Below the pieces are notes generated by a model that was not told the origin of the DNA, made no database searches, and saw only the letters and a list, made by a program, of their open reading frames with translations. Below, piece by piece: positions 1 through 50,512 of a stretch of 64,000 bases of DNA. How positions within the stretch are numbered: the first letter of the stretch is position 1; each line of letters begins with the position of its first letter. Source of the stretch: Glandiceps talaboti (Eukaryota; Hemichordata; Enteropneusta; Spengelidae). The stretch spans positions 4,317,642-4,381,641 of the forward strand of contig NC_135565.1 of NCBI RefSeq assembly GCF_964340395.1, written 5' to 3'. The position numbers and the translations under genes were made by a program.

Positions 1-930
1 AAAAAATGTTTGCTGTTTTTTAATTACTTTTTTTTTGCTTATTAAAAGATATCTTCTCCCTAAAATGTGCCATGGAATAAAGTAATGATTTGACATTGGT
101 GTCGTGTTTCTTCTTGTAAATGAATTTTACCTTTTTCTTTTGAATGTTGTTTCCGTCACTAGATATACCATTACAAAATCTAACGACATTTGTAATTTAT
201 TGCCGACATTTATTATACATTGCAGGTATTTGTAATAAATTTGACGACATAAGAAAGTCTTTGTAATAATGAAGAATACACTTGTAATAAAATCGTTGAA
301 AACCTGTAACCAAAATGCCAATATTTGTAGTAAACGAACGACATTTGTAATAAAATGCCGACATTTGTAATACAATTGCCGACATTTGCAATAGACTAAC
401 AACATTTGTAATTAATTGCCGACGTTTGTAATAAAATTGAGGACATTTCTAATAAACCAATGACGTTTGTAATTAATTGTCAACATAACATTTGTTATAC
501 ATTGCTGACATTTGTAATAATCTTTAACGACATTTGTAATTAATTGCCGACATTTATTATACATTGCTGATATTTGTAATACAATTGCCGACATATATAA
601 TAAACTGATGACATTTGCAATAAAATTGCCGACATTTGTAATACAATTACCGACAATTGTAATAAAATTATTGCCATTTGTAATAAACCAACGATATTTG
701 TAATGAAATTGCCAACATTTGTAATACAATTACATTGTACCGACAATTGTAATAAAATTGCCGCCATTTGTAACAAAATTATGACATTTGCCGACATTTG
801 TAATAAAATCGCTGATACTTATAATAAACTAATGACATTTGTAATTAATTGCCGACATTTGTATTAAAACTGCCGATATTTGTAATAAACTAATGACATT
901 TTAATCGGACAGCTTAAAACCATTCAACTG
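1..930. repeat. Degenerate minisatellite, about 20-21 bp unit
   Basis: From about 125 to 910 the unit TTGCCGACATTTGTAATAAA is repeated some 35 times with substitutions and small indels. Open frames on the minus strand (Asn-Val-Gly-Asn and Tyr-Tyr-Lys-Cys repeats) are by-products. The first 120 bases are unique AT-rich DNA. Confidence 0.9.
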
Positions 931-1277
931 AATATTTCCAATGCTGATCTTCAAGCCTTATCTAGGATGAGTATACTTGTGGATAGATAATCGTATACAG
1001 GGTGTTATGTGAAACTCGCCACCAAGTAATTCACAAAAATCATTATGAAAAGTGTTAGGAAAAGATGTTAGGTCACGTATAAGTGAAGCGTGAGCTCCCG
1101 AAATGTTTAAGTTTGCCTACTTGGGTTTAATGTGATATTACCTTCAATGTTTTCTACCAGTTCAGTCACTTCGATGGAAAACTTGGTTACAGCATCTTGA
1201 TATTCATCGTGATATTCAATATGTAAATAGGAGGAATTGACAGGTGGATATATTGTATGGAGTCCACCAAATGAGAC

Positions 1278-1380
<103 letters not shown>

Positions 1381-1654
1381 CATTAAATGAACATTGGTTG
1401 TCTTTCGTGGATATTAAAATGGCCGATAATGTTATAATTATTCAGTCTGATAATCGCATTAGTGACAATAGCCTATCCTGATTAGGAATTCATATATAAA
1501 TTATGTTTATAAGTAAGAGCATCATGAATACATATAATAAGTAGATACGCCCACCACTAATATAAGCTACTAATTATTACATTTCGTAGATGGGATGCAA
1601 AATACGCGATAACATCGATTTTCTAAATAGAGGACATGGGGATTTGATTATCAT

Positions 1655-2055
1655 TACAGATCTTTTCCCTAATCCAAGTCAAAGCTATTAAATGAACTAT
1701 CAAGAACTGTGAGCCTCAGCACAAGGTTTCATGTTGAGATAGACACCATTAAGATAGCACAGAATCATCACTTACACTGTGTAGGCTCTGTATTTAGTTA
1801 ATGATACAAACAGTAATCATCTTTCACTGGCTGCTGTCCATGGATTCTGTATGAACTTCAACATATACCTTGTATAGTGGTGTGCATGCTGTTACTATTT
1901 ATATCATTAACTAAATACAGAGCCCACAAATTGTAAGTGATGTTTGTGTGTTATCTTTGTGGTGTCTATCTCAACATGACACCTTGTGATTTGGCTCATA
2001 GTTATTGATTCGTTCATTTAATAGCTTTGACTTGGTCTAGGGAAAAGAGCTGCAA
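1655..2055. mobile_element. Fold-back/MITE family A, copy 1
   Basis: Left arm about 1659-1805 and right arm about 1905-2051 are inverted copies: CTTTTCCCTAATCCAAGTCA versus the complement of GACTTGGTCTAGGGAAAAG, through GTATTTAGTTAATGAT at the inner ends. The spacer is about 100 bp. A second diverged copy lies at 49150-49560. No coding capacity, so non-autonomous. Confidence 0.8.
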
Positions 2056-2061
2056 TATATA

Positions 2062-3654
2062 CAGACGTTTATGAAATTTGTAGCTTGCATTCTTAGTCTG
2101 ATAACCCCTAAACCAAACCTATACCAACAAGCTTAAATGGGAATGCCACTCTTGGAAATAAAGTTATCATCATAACCTCTGGGTTTTGAAGAGTCATTTC
2201 AGTATTTCACATCACATTAATTTCGCTGGGTTCCCAAAAACACCAAACTCTTTTTCACCTATATTGTTGTTTTAAGTGGTATACCATTGCACGATAAGTC
2301 TAAGCATACATGGTTGTTCGTAAGATTCACCCTAAATAACTTCTTTATCTGTTGAGCTGACTTCCTTATTTATTGGTTGCACACTGAACACTGGAGTCAT
2401 GATGGGTGAATGGTTAGCGTGACCGGCTTGGAATCTACAGGTTGCAGGTTCTAGCCCCGTCGCTGCCTGCTGTTTATTTCTGAGTGGCTAAAGTCCTTGG
2501 GCAAGATTTGAACCACGAATGTGCCTCAGTCAACCCAGCTGTATAATTGGAGACCTGGTAGGATGTAGGCTGCAATGGATTGTATGCTCCCCGAGGAGTT
2601 GAGGAAGACGAAAGGGCCGTTGTGCCAGGGGTAATAAATGTAAAGCGCTTTGAGCACGGAGTGGGAAAGCGCTATATAAGAACCCAACATTATTATTATT
2701 AATATTCATGACTATTTATCTGAAAGAGATAAGTTGTTAGGAGTCAGGAATATTCATTTTGTTTATTGGCAAACAAGCGATGTGACATGATATAAGAAAC
2801 TGACTCTCCAGAACCAAACGTTTATGAAAATACCTTTATTTCTTGGAGAAACCATCCAATCTAATAAGGTACATGTATGATGTTGTCACCAATGAATGTC
2901 ACTACTCGTGTCAATGTTGAAGTTTGTGATACTCAGATGATACATAATTTAGTACATACATTGACGATGGCATACATACACACATATATGATGCCGAAGC
3001 GTGCGTTTCATAAAGAATATACTGCTATAGGTTTTAATTCAAACGAGCAAAATAAATAATCAATTTCATCACATATTTTGTAGTCTTGAAATTGCATACG
3101 TGTCGATAAAGTCATTAAAATATTACTTAAACATTGAGTGAAAACATTTAATTCTTGAGATGACCATTTTTTTTAATGTTTCACGAAGTAATTAATACAT
3201 TTAAAACAATAGGTCGATTAGTCGGATGATTTCTTTAATTGAAAACAAAAGTAAGTGTGAGTACATAATGGTGGTTCTGTCAGTTATAACCATACCTTTG
3301 AAAGTTGAGATACCTTCGAAACGACAATTGAAAGTCAGACAGAAACTATGAACCATTTATTTCACTAAAAGTACCATTAGAGCTCCCGTATTTCAGAGAT
3401 AAACGCTGATTTGCAACATTGTGGAATTATATCTTACAATTTAGAGACGTTGAGATTTAATTCAAATCCTGCCTTCTAAGGTATCGATTTTTAAGACTAT
3501 TTTGTTGGGTTGAATAATACTAGTATTGGGTTGGTCGAGTAATGACAAACATAACGAATAAAATGGGTTACCTTTAATGAAAGGCATTCAGTTTACATAT
3601 GGTTCACATGATTTATAACTAGGGTGAAGCCTATATCAAAGATATTGCACTTAC
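2062..3654. other. No recognised exon downstream of the discoidin-like exon
   Basis: Apart from the SINE at 2402-2700 this is unique AT-rich DNA. The second half of the discoidin-like domain would be expected here or beyond the left edge; I found no convincing exon. The 60-codon plus frame at 2877 has no supporting feature. Confidence 0.5.
2402..2700 (+). mobile_element. tRNA-derived SINE, copy 1
   Basis: The head resembles a tRNA: A-box-like TGGTTAGCGTGA near 2411 and B-box-like GGTTCTAGCCC at 2448-2458. A body follows with TAAAGCGCTTTGAGC and GCGCTATATAAGAACC, ending in an ATT-rich tail (ATTATTATTATTAA). RNA polymerase III transcription is expected for such elements. The B box has one mismatch (T for G). 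Confidence 0.8.
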
Positions 3655-28588
<24,934 letters not shown>

Positions 28589-31166
28589 TTCATCTCTTCT
28601 TAACAGACATGACCAGTCGTATGCTTTTCTGGCTAATAAACTAACGAATAGAGAACCACACCCTTTGAAAACATGTTGTCACATCTGGAGGTTTTTAAAA
28701 ATAGCTTTATTTTGTGAGTTCTCTGAGGCGATTTCCAATGATAACATCGCTCGCAATGGAAAGTAAGCAGCTTCATACCATATTTTCTCTATAGAGAGAA
28801 CATTTTCTAGTTCAGCAAAATTCACTCTTGTTTATTACAAAATTATGTAATTGACAAATGGTGTTTGTTATTATTAGGAGTGGTGCATAAGGGTTTACTG
28901 GTGAATGACAAATACTAATAATCTATTAATATATCAAAATAAAAGATTATGTTTTTGCTGTTGCAGGAAAGGTCAAACCCATTCCCAGATGAAAAAAAAT
29001 CACGGGTCACCTTACACACAAGTTTGACATGGAGATCAAAATGATATCAATATTTAGTGATTTTATTATACAGTATGGCAGCGAAATACTGTATTTACTG
29101 TAAAAACATTGACGATGCCTGAGAAAACAAAATGGTGAACCACCATATGTATATAATTATGTCAAAAGGACCAGTAACAACCTTTCTGAAGTTTGGATGT
29201 TGTATGTGCTTTGACTTTTTTGGGGGTGGGGGTCGTTCGTGAGGCAATTTCATTCTTTCGTAATGTAAATCTACAAACTTATTACCCGTTTGGGTGCATT
29301 ATAATTCCTTTTCATAGGAAAAAGGACAAAGAATATACAAAATCTCCAATATTTCGATACAAGTCGTACTTTCATCGTTACACCTGGCAGACATATTGAA
29401 CATCTGTAGCCTATTTCTGTTAACTACTTAAAAGTATATAACGAAATGCTTTCAACAAATGACAGACGGTAAGCTTCAAAAGGGTCAGGGGAAACTCATA
29501 GACTGAGGTGAACATATACACAGAATCTAACTAACAGAAACAAACAAATCTAAAACATGAATTGGATTATGTCTATTATCACATAAATACGTGCATATCT
29601 TCTACTGTGTGACGTCAAACAGGGGTGATTTCAGAGCATATCACCCCTGTTCTACCGAACAATTTTTTCTCCATACTGTTCGAGTCGAGTGTTCGTGTCA
29701 ATCCTACGCTATATATATGATCAAGTTTATCGTAATAATTATGTGCTTTCAAAACGTAAATGCATACATTACGTTAGGGCGGCCCTTTTTATTTTTCTGT
29801 TTCTCATCTCCCGACCGACCCTAATTTGCAGCTCCGACATCAGAAAAAAAAAAAGTTTTTTTATTTCCGACCGACCCCTGAGCACAGCAAAATTGTAAGG
29901 TTCCCCATGGCGTCTTAGGCCAGTTCTGCCGAGGCCACGACCTTGCGACATTGGCCCCCTAAAATTACAAATGAAGCAATAATTTTCCCACCTTGCGTCG
30001 CTTTGGCGCATTCATTTTACGGCAGACATCAAAATTATCTAAGTCCACGGCCGGACCAGGCCAGGCTCTGACTCGACGTGAATCCCACAAGAAGTATACT
30101 GACTGCGTAAGGGAAAGTTTTGTTGACATCATATAAGATACAGTGACAACGCGCAGTTCTATTGTTAACATAAAAAATGCCACAAAAAGATCAACTTTGA
30201 TAAACTTAATCTACAAATTAAAACATTAGAGGGATTAGATGAGACGTCGAAATGGACGTCTCTCGTCACATGTTTTGTCTACTGTAACTGTCGTGACCTC
30301 TGACCTAATCACTGACGTGTGCGAAACACTGAACTTGCTACCGGAACATCTATCTGCCATGCCACAGCTCAGAAGCCTTCGTGAACCAAATTTATGGGAC
30401 AGGTTGTGATTTTCATTTGTTGATGGGTTAAATTAAATGAGTACATGTGTATTTTGATTCCGAAAAAGCTGTGTTAGGGGATCGTGTTGCATGATGTTGA
30501 CAGTGCTAGTGACACATGTGTTGGGCACTGAATCAATGCGTAATCACTGGCATGGCCACTATAGACGGCCGATGCATGTGCGCCCGGTCAGACATGAAGA
30601 ACGAACTTGTTGTGCAAATCAGAAAAAAATTAATGTAATATTTACAGAGCATCCCAACTTTGACTTTGTTGATAGTTTTAGTTAAAGATTCAAGTTCTGA
30701 GTTTCAAGGACACCTAATGTCAGCTTTCCGTATCATTGCAAGTTTACGGTAGGTAACTATGCTGTCATTTGATATAGCAGGACCAAATCATGATACACAG
30801 CCAGTAACGGTTAATTAATAAAAAATAAATTATTTTAAAGTTTGTTTGACTATTATTTGTAAGTTTTTCGTTCACATTTGGTACTTTTTAAAGTCAGGGA
30901 TTTTTTTTCTTCAAAATGTCATGAATTTGAAGAGGGAATGATAAACACAGCAGTGTACTAACAATTTTAAAAATGAAACAAGTGGTTACAAGTTTAGGAT
31001 TTCTCAAAGTTTTTATTCAATCATATGTTCACTGTGACTTATTTTGAAGTTGGTCATTGTCCTTGTCTGAAAAAAGGGAATTATAAATTTTAGCATTGCT
31101 ATTCATTGATATTCAGATTAAAAATTGTGACTACCTGGCTGTCCAATCTTTCTAAACAATATATCA

Positions 31167-31299
<133 letters not shown>

Positions 31300-31441
31300 C
31301 TTAAAGTTACATAATCTTAATTGCCTTCTTTTTCTAAGGTGTAATGTGTAGTACACTATTTTCAAAAAATAGCTTACTGGGAACTGTTATTATGAATGGA
31401 ATTTTTTTATGTAGTTAGGTAATGGTCTATACGTAATGGAA

Positions 31442-31479
31442 TATCTCAGACCACAGTATCTCTATAGTGGTCTGAGATA
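31442..31479. repeat. Hairpin with 12-13-bp arms
   Basis: TATCTCAGACCAC, a 12-nt loop, then GTGGTCTGAGATA. The same GTGGTCTGAGATATA arm occurs at 45979-45993, beside another (TA)n array. Confidence 0.75.
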
Positions 31480-33015
31480 ATTTATATGAATATTTCATAA
31501 ACAATAATAATTGACCCCACTCCCTGTCAAATGACACCACTTTTTGGAACCAAGGGGCCTGTGTCCCCACTTGTTGGAAACCTTGGCAGAACACCGCCGT
31601 CTAACCCCCCCCCCCTCTCACCCACCCACCCACCCAACCCCTTTGTTACGTCAGAGCAGCATGTGTCTTTCATCATGGCAGAAGCCATTGAGGTTTGATG
31701 AGGGACAGGGCTCAAAATTAATACTGTCACGCGGTACATTTTGCTGCAATGCAATAATAGCTCAGAATATTTCCATCATTTTCAAAATTATGCTTAAAAT
31801 TGGTAAAAGTCATACTGCATTCCAAATTTCTTGACCAGTTTTTAGCTTTAAATCAGTTGTATTATCAGGGAAATGACCGACTCCATAGCCGTTTCATGAC
31901 CCATGACATGCATGACCTTTGAAGACATTCCAATGTTTACATTATTACTTTTAAACAGTAAATCCCAAAGGGGTTCCGAGTTCTAGAAATGCTTGACATG
32001 TTATCTGGTGGATTATTTTGACAAGTTCACACTGAAGAAAAATGTTTCATAGAAGTAATGGTTTATATAAATGAAAATTCATCTAGCACACTGATCAGTG
32101 ACAATCACGTACGTGTTTCAAAAAGTTACACACTAAAGTTGAAATTGGATAACTTGAAAACATTGTTAGCGATGGCAATGCCACTTTGATTAATAGGACG
32201 AATGTATTAGTACTCCTGATAAAATCACACAATAGTTCATGGCTACAGATATACACCCATCAGGATGATAAGTATTTAATCATCTTCTTACAAAGTTGTT
32301 CTACAGACTTGTCAACCTTGCTAAAATGAAGGAAAGAGACTTGTAACAAGGAATTCAATAAAGAGAAGAGAAATGAAGTTGTATAGAGACTAACAGGACA
32401 GAAAGGACAGAGAATAGAACTGAAAAAATACATTTTTTTTTCTTGCCCCCCCTTTTTTTTTATTTCGCCCGCCCGACCCGCCTGACTATTCCATTGGAGA
32501 TGAGAAACAAAAAAAAAAAAAACCTCACCCTTACACACATCCTTGGATGGCATGAGTTTGATACATAGAAGTCCTTTTATTTGTATTTGATACATTTTAT
32601 TCTATTTAAAAATCACGTAGGTTATCGATGTAGCAGCCGGCAAGCTTTATACTTCCGATTTTCCATCGAGCTCCGATCTCCGAACTTCCACAACCCGAGA
32701 AAATATGAATAAAATGACGGCACAAAATCGTATTCAGACAATTCTACTTACGTTTCAAACTAAATTCAATATTACATGTACATCGCAAGGTTATAACAGA
32801 CAATTTTGGTTGAGAAACCACACAACAGTATGACCGATACCATACATATGGTAAGCTTGACCTCGCGACAGGTCACGCGATTATTAATTTGCATAACCAT
32901 CGGGCGCCATTTTTTAATACGCGATGAAGAATATAGTGCGATGAAATGATGCAGTATTCGTAAAATACAATTTAAAATTTTAGAAAAATACGGGTAAATA
33001 CTTAGTTATGTGATA

Positions 33016-33180
33016 AATATATAATTCCGTGAAATCAATGTTAGTTTTACGTCATAATGCTCCTCGTATGATTCCGCGGACTACAAATTCTCGCCTACCG
33101 GCTCAAATTTTAGTCCGCGGAATCATACTCGGAGCATTATGACGTAAAACTAACATTGATTTCATCGGATTATATATAAA
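33016..33180. mobile_element. Palindromic MITE-like element
   Basis: Arms of at least 57 bp (33026-33082 and 33111-33167) run from GAAATCAATGTTAGTTTTAC to GATTCCGCGGACT and back, with a 28-bp loop. Only a few mismatches are present, and TATATA runs flank both ends, which fits insertion at TA. Confidence 0.75.
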
Positions 33181-34038
33181 TATAACCCTAGATATTTGGG
33201 TTATATATATAAATGGGGTAGGTATGATACGTTTAGGTGATTTAGCTGAATATATAGTTTACAATTGGAAAACCATCTATAAACAGTCACTACTTAATAT
33301 TTCATTTGACCTCGCTGACATAGCTGCTGAGTGCATTATTAAATGCAGCCCTATACATATGTTAGGCACATCAATAGTACATGCTGGATAGGTGAAGCTT
33401 ACATTTCCCATGCCATGGGCAATGCAAGACAGGAAGTCGTACCTCGTATAAATTTCTATTTTACAAGATGCATTTAAATTTTGGTAATCTATACCGAATG
33501 CAAAGTCAGTTTTCACATCCAACTCTATACATTCTCAGTCAGTTTGAAATAAAGATAGTCTCGAATGTGGGTGTCTGTACGTATCTTAAACATTCATAAT
33601 ATAACAACACACTACATGTTTACGGTTTCGAATCGGATTGTCAATCGCCCTCCTCGAGACACACAGACTACGATCTAATCATGCCCAAACGCCAATATTT
33701 GGGCTGTAATACATACATACTATTGGTGTGTAATATACAGTAGTGTTACAACTCGGGGAAAGTAGGTGGAAATTCTTTTCCCATAAATGCTAACACAATT
33801 TGGACATCAATAATTGCCAACACTTAAATATGTATATTTAATTAAACAAATACAGAGAAAATAAATACAACTGGAGGATGATTCACTGCCAAATATTTTA
33901 AAGTAACAAGAATGAAATAATTACTGAGGCACTATATTCAATTACATGTTTACAATTTGATTTACCCTTAAAATGACCACCAGATGGCCTTGTTGGGCTC
34001 GATTACAAATACACTAAGTCTTGTAACTGTACTGCACG

Positions 34039-34302
<264 letters not shown>

Positions 34303-34977
34303 ATTACGCTCTGCCACTGCGGTATAGAGCACTGTCTTAGCAGATTGATACTCACCGAGTTATATATATATATGACGTAACACAGGTGTAAATTTGCACG
34401 TACTTATGTGATAAAGATATATAACATACATACATGACATATATAAGAATACACATATAAGAATTTCTACCATTTTTATTTGTGATAAAAGACAACTCTT
34501 AGAGTAATTTTAAATAATAACTACTGCTTTGAATTGGAATGGCTAAGAAAGACATAAAGGAACATTTCATGAGAAATATATCGAACAGGTGTAGGTTAAC
34601 AGTTAATCATCTTTTATAAAACATTCTAGTATTTACAGCTCATTATCTGCTCAACAATGCTTTCGGTATTAGTCAAGACTTACTGGTTTGAGTTCAACTA
34701 AATTATGTAAATGCATGTAAGAAAACAACAAAACTACACATATATTCTAGATATTCACTAGAATGAAAGTTCTATACAATATCCGTTTTTTATTCTTGCA
34801 TTGTTTATATATAAAATAAAAGTTGATATCTCCTTATAAAGGATAAAAAAGATAAATATGTCACTTTGTCAAATTCAAATTGTGATCACAAATCTTTTTA
34901 AAAATCTTAACTGAGTTACAAATCTAGTTGGAGATTTAAACCTATTTTGTACTCATTCACATGTATATCTGGCACTT

Positions 34978-34983
34978 TTTATT
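34978..34983 (-). terminator. Candidate poly(A) signal of GH9 gene 1
   Basis: TTTATT on the plus strand (AATAAA in the sense direction) lies about 240 nt past the TAA of the terminal exon. It is the first good hexamer I noticed there. The region is AT-rich, so chance occurrence is possible. Confidence 0.35.
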
Positions 34984-35223
34984 TTTATAAAATAAAGACA
35001 AGTGAAAAGAACAGTCTGCTCTTTATCGCCACTATCGTCATAATGTCAAAATGAATTCAGATTGCAATATTGTTACACTGGTGACATGTTCAGGCAAATT
35101 CGGCGTGTTAATACTCTAATTATGGATGGCGTATTGTTATTGGCTGACAGTTTCTTCGACAAATATGTAGATGCCAAGTCCAGAGTGCTTCGTTATGATG
35201 TCGACCATGCAACCAGAAGCATT

Positions 35224-46636
<11,413 letters not shown>

Positions 46637-48189
46637 GTTTTAACACAATGGCTGTGAACATAAAATAGTAAAATAACAATAGGATGTGTACATCACATAG
46701 TAAAGCCTACTTTAAATGGAATAAATTCTCTATTTCAACACATCATGGCGGAACATCATATCACTATTCTGAAACATTGTAGTACTTAAAGAATTTCCCT
46801 TCTTTTCTTCCTCGTTTCTTCCTTTACGATTTATATTATTGTTCAGATCCATGGGGTGATTTTTTAATACTTAATATAAAAAATTTCGAAGTGTACAACT
46901 TAAAATAAAGTGATAACGACATAGATATGTGTATGGTTAAAACAGGTTTAATCGCGACAATTGCTTTGCTGCTATTCCCGATTTTGTTGTTGGTTATGTA
47001 AAATGTCTGTCTCGTGAAATGACGTTCACAGTAAAGTCGATAGATAACATAAGATATAAAATGCGGAGTCCTGATTGAGGTAATACCTCCAAGAATGTCG
47101 ACTCTAAAATAGGATCGGAGTTCAGGTTTCAATAATTTGATTTTACTGTAAATCTCTAAAAAAAAAAAAAAACCTGTCGCCTAGGAGTAGTATGTTGGTA
47201 AGTGTTTGGATTTGTATGTTTTATATGCATAGGTACGTCACTTATTGTGAAGTACGCCCTCATAAGACAACAACTAGCCTCGAGAACGAAGGCGGGTTAT
47301 GGTTTTATTTAATTAGTGGCAAAATATGTTGTTTTTGAAAAACAGGCACTATATTATTTATTGAACCCTTTGGATTCTTCAACTTTTTGTCTTTGTTGAT
47401 TAACGTAAACTCGGAGTGAGTTTCTAAAAAATAAAAACAGACTGACTAATAGGATTAGTCATCGTTTGAATTATCAATCAAAAAAATGAGAAGCATCAGG
47501 CTCTATTCTGATATATTAGTTTTAGACCATATTGCCTTGTTTTCATATACCGTATATGATTAATCTTTGGTGAGATAGGAAGAGTTTTAATTTAAACTTT
47601 GAAACGTGAAACAAAACGTCCTGTGTCTCGATAAACATATCTTACTAAAACTGTTATATTTTACCATCTGCCTAGACAAAAAACGTTAAGTTACCAACTG
47701 AAATATTTGTCAAGCAAGACGACATGACACAATATAGCAACGTTAAATCGTACGATTTCGAACCAGATGACGTTTATAATTCTAAAATAAGATATTGGAA
47801 AATAGAAAAATCCAGCTCGTAATCACAATAATTGTGCCTCGGTTAACACTAGTATAAACAGGATCTGGTAGGATATAGCGCTTGCTACAAAGAAGGATTC
47901 CATGCGCTTACATATGCTACAATGAAGTGTAGGTTTCCCTAGGGTAGAAGAACTAATATTGGGATGTTGTGTGGTTATAGATCTGTGCCGGGGTAATGCT
48001 TCAAAGTTATAAACACTTTTAGCATAGAGCAAAGCCTTGAAGAGGAGGTACACATCTATTTAGACAACAATGCCGAGTGTAAAGCTGGGACGTTTTAAAA
48101 AAAAACTGTTTTGTTAGATACAATGACGACTCATAATATCGTACATTCTGAATAGTACTGTATAATCTGCAGGTAAATATACTGTTGTA

Positions 48190-48510
48190 TATGTATACAT
48201 GATAAATCAAATCAAACTGGTATTTGGGCACGCACCAAAATATTAACGCCATCAACGGCGATCACGATTTCAACCTGTTTCTGTGGACTTATGGATAATG
48301 TTGACCACTGTGATTATTGTGTACAATGTCTGCATTTTAACAATTTTAGAGAATATAATGTGGTTGTCGAATCGGAAAATAATACTCCAGTTACAACCAA
48401 TAGAGTTTTAACACAACGGTGACAGATTCAAATCCAAGGTTTCGTTCAAGATTTAAAAAATATCAGTACACTACATACATAATTTATAATGTTGACCACT
48501 AATCAACATA
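48190..48510. repeat. Dispersed repeat family B, copy 2
   Basis: Same block order as 21660-21960, including CGATTTCAACCTGTTTCTGT and AATAATACTCCAGTTACAAC. It lies between the two GH9 genes. Confidence 0.7.
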
Positions 48511-49149
48511 TACAATATCTTTTTATAAGTAATTGACAACATATCTTCTTTTAGTTGATGAAAGAATGTCCCAGTTGCATCTAGTGCAGGTTGAATGAAC
48601 TGCATTTCAATCGTGTAGTTTTGGTATGGTGTCAGTCTGTGTAAATTGTTTTCACTCTGCGGATATGGTCGCTGGCGGCGCTGTCTTTAATGCTCATGCT
48701 CTGTACTCTTAATAATGTTGGTGACAGAATGTTATTAGCTACGTACATATATGTTCTTTGCAGAATAATAATCAAAACCAACTACCACCTGTTTTGTGGA
48801 ATGTTTTTCAACTCAGACTGTTTCTTTCATAGTGTGGTCATTATTTATATATTCACAGGTTTAAAACTCTGGTAATCTTCTCAATGAAGAGAATGATCTC
48901 AGCAAATCACGACCTTTTCTTACGACTTGGATTTTGCGGCATTTTGCTGAGCTTGTCTTCGTCTATATTAAAACAGGCTATAAAACTACCTTGATTGACA
49001 GGTTGATATTAAAATTAGGTTTAAGTGACCTTTTAACTTGGTATCACTTTATGCAGAACAGTAAAGTCATACATCGGCAATAAATAGGCGTCTACTAGGC
49101 TCCCACTGAGCGGCATTTGCAAAGGACATATATACAACTGTTTTCCCAG

Positions 49150-49560
49150 AAGGTAGCCAAGCTATTAAATGAATGAATCAAAATCAGTAAGCCTGATCAC
49201 AAGGTTTAATGTTGAGATAGACACAAAAAAAAAATCACAAACATCACATACACTGTGTGGACTCATAGGTACACATGTAACATGGGAATAGAGTATGTGT
49301 TAAACTTTAATATCTTACCAACTATCATTGGCTGCTAGCTGACCCTTCCACTGGCTGGTGACCATGGATTTTGTTTGAACTTCAACAGGTTATACCTTGT
49401 GTAGCAGTGTGCATGTTGTTTCTGTTTATATCATTAACTAAATACAGAGCCCACACGGTGTAAGTGATGTTTGTGTGTTATCTTTTCTAATCAGGCTCGC
49501 TGAACTTGACAGTTCATTTAATAGCTTTGGCTCCCTTCTGTGAAAAGAGCTGTAGTCATC
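49150..49560. mobile_element. Fold-back/MITE family A, copy 2
   Basis: Same arms and spacer as 1655-2055: AAGCTATTAAATGAATGA, ATGTTGAGATAGACAC, and CATTAACTAAATACAGAGCC followed by CATTTAATAGCTTTGG. The left arm is partly deleted and followed by unrelated bases near 49262-49340. Confidence 0.75.
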
Positions 49561-50414
49561 AGTTATAAATAGTGACGTAGAACAAACTGTGCTAGAGACA
49601 CAACCGTGATTGTAACTGTAACATTTTAATGACCCAGTTTTTGACTCGACACTGTCGTGTCGCGTCGTTATTTACAGTAGCACAATTCATTATCATTTCG
49701 AGATTTAAAAAAAGTCACCTGTTACAGTACTTGGGGGTGAGTCAATATCTAAATTTGGAGAGATAAAACATTCTCCTTATATATTTGAAATGTGTTGTAT
49801 GGTGTATTCTGAAGGCCTCAACGGTGGTATTTCGGATTATATGATCTACGCTCGAACCATATTTATAGATAGGTTATCGGAATAACATGGTTAATGTTGA
49901 CTTGTGTGTTTACATGTTCTACAGTGCATATTGTAAGCCACGGTACTGATTTCATTAGTTATAATTTCTAGTTGACGTTATCAAGTCAACAAAATCGATA
50001 CTTTGTGCGCAATAATATACTCAAAAGGGTACAGGGTCGTTTTTCGAGGGTTCGAAGGAAATGAATAAGCATAATGTTATTGTTTACTAGGGGTCATGTC
50101 ATGATCTCTACTCTCCAAAAGTGTCCACATTATGTTTTTTTATTTGGTGGGATATTGTTAATCGATTTTTTAAGACTAGGGGAGTAATAATTCACTGCAC
50201 AAGTCGGGAACTCCACTTCACAATGAGGTTTGTTACATCATGTACGTGTAGTATCTATGGTTACAGTACATACAGCCTAAGATATAAGCTAAAGAGTAAC
50301 AGACACATATGTTGTCTACTTTGATTCAGAGACAAGCTCAAAGTGACATGGTATCTTTAGAAGGTGTCCGATTTGACAAAACGGGGATTCCTATTGACAA
50401 TACGCATGCGTAAG

Positions 50415-50512
50415 TACATACATACATACATACATACATACATACATACATACATACATACATACATACATACATACATACATACATACATACATACATA
50501 CACACATACATA
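50415..50512. repeat. (ATAC)n microsatellite
   Basis: About 24 CATA units between the GH9 genes. Confidence 0.97.

Noticed and set aside
29769-30011. 80-residue minus-strand Arg-rich frame
   Set aside because: Contains translated A/T homopolymers and CCGACC repeats and has no domain. Composition explains it.
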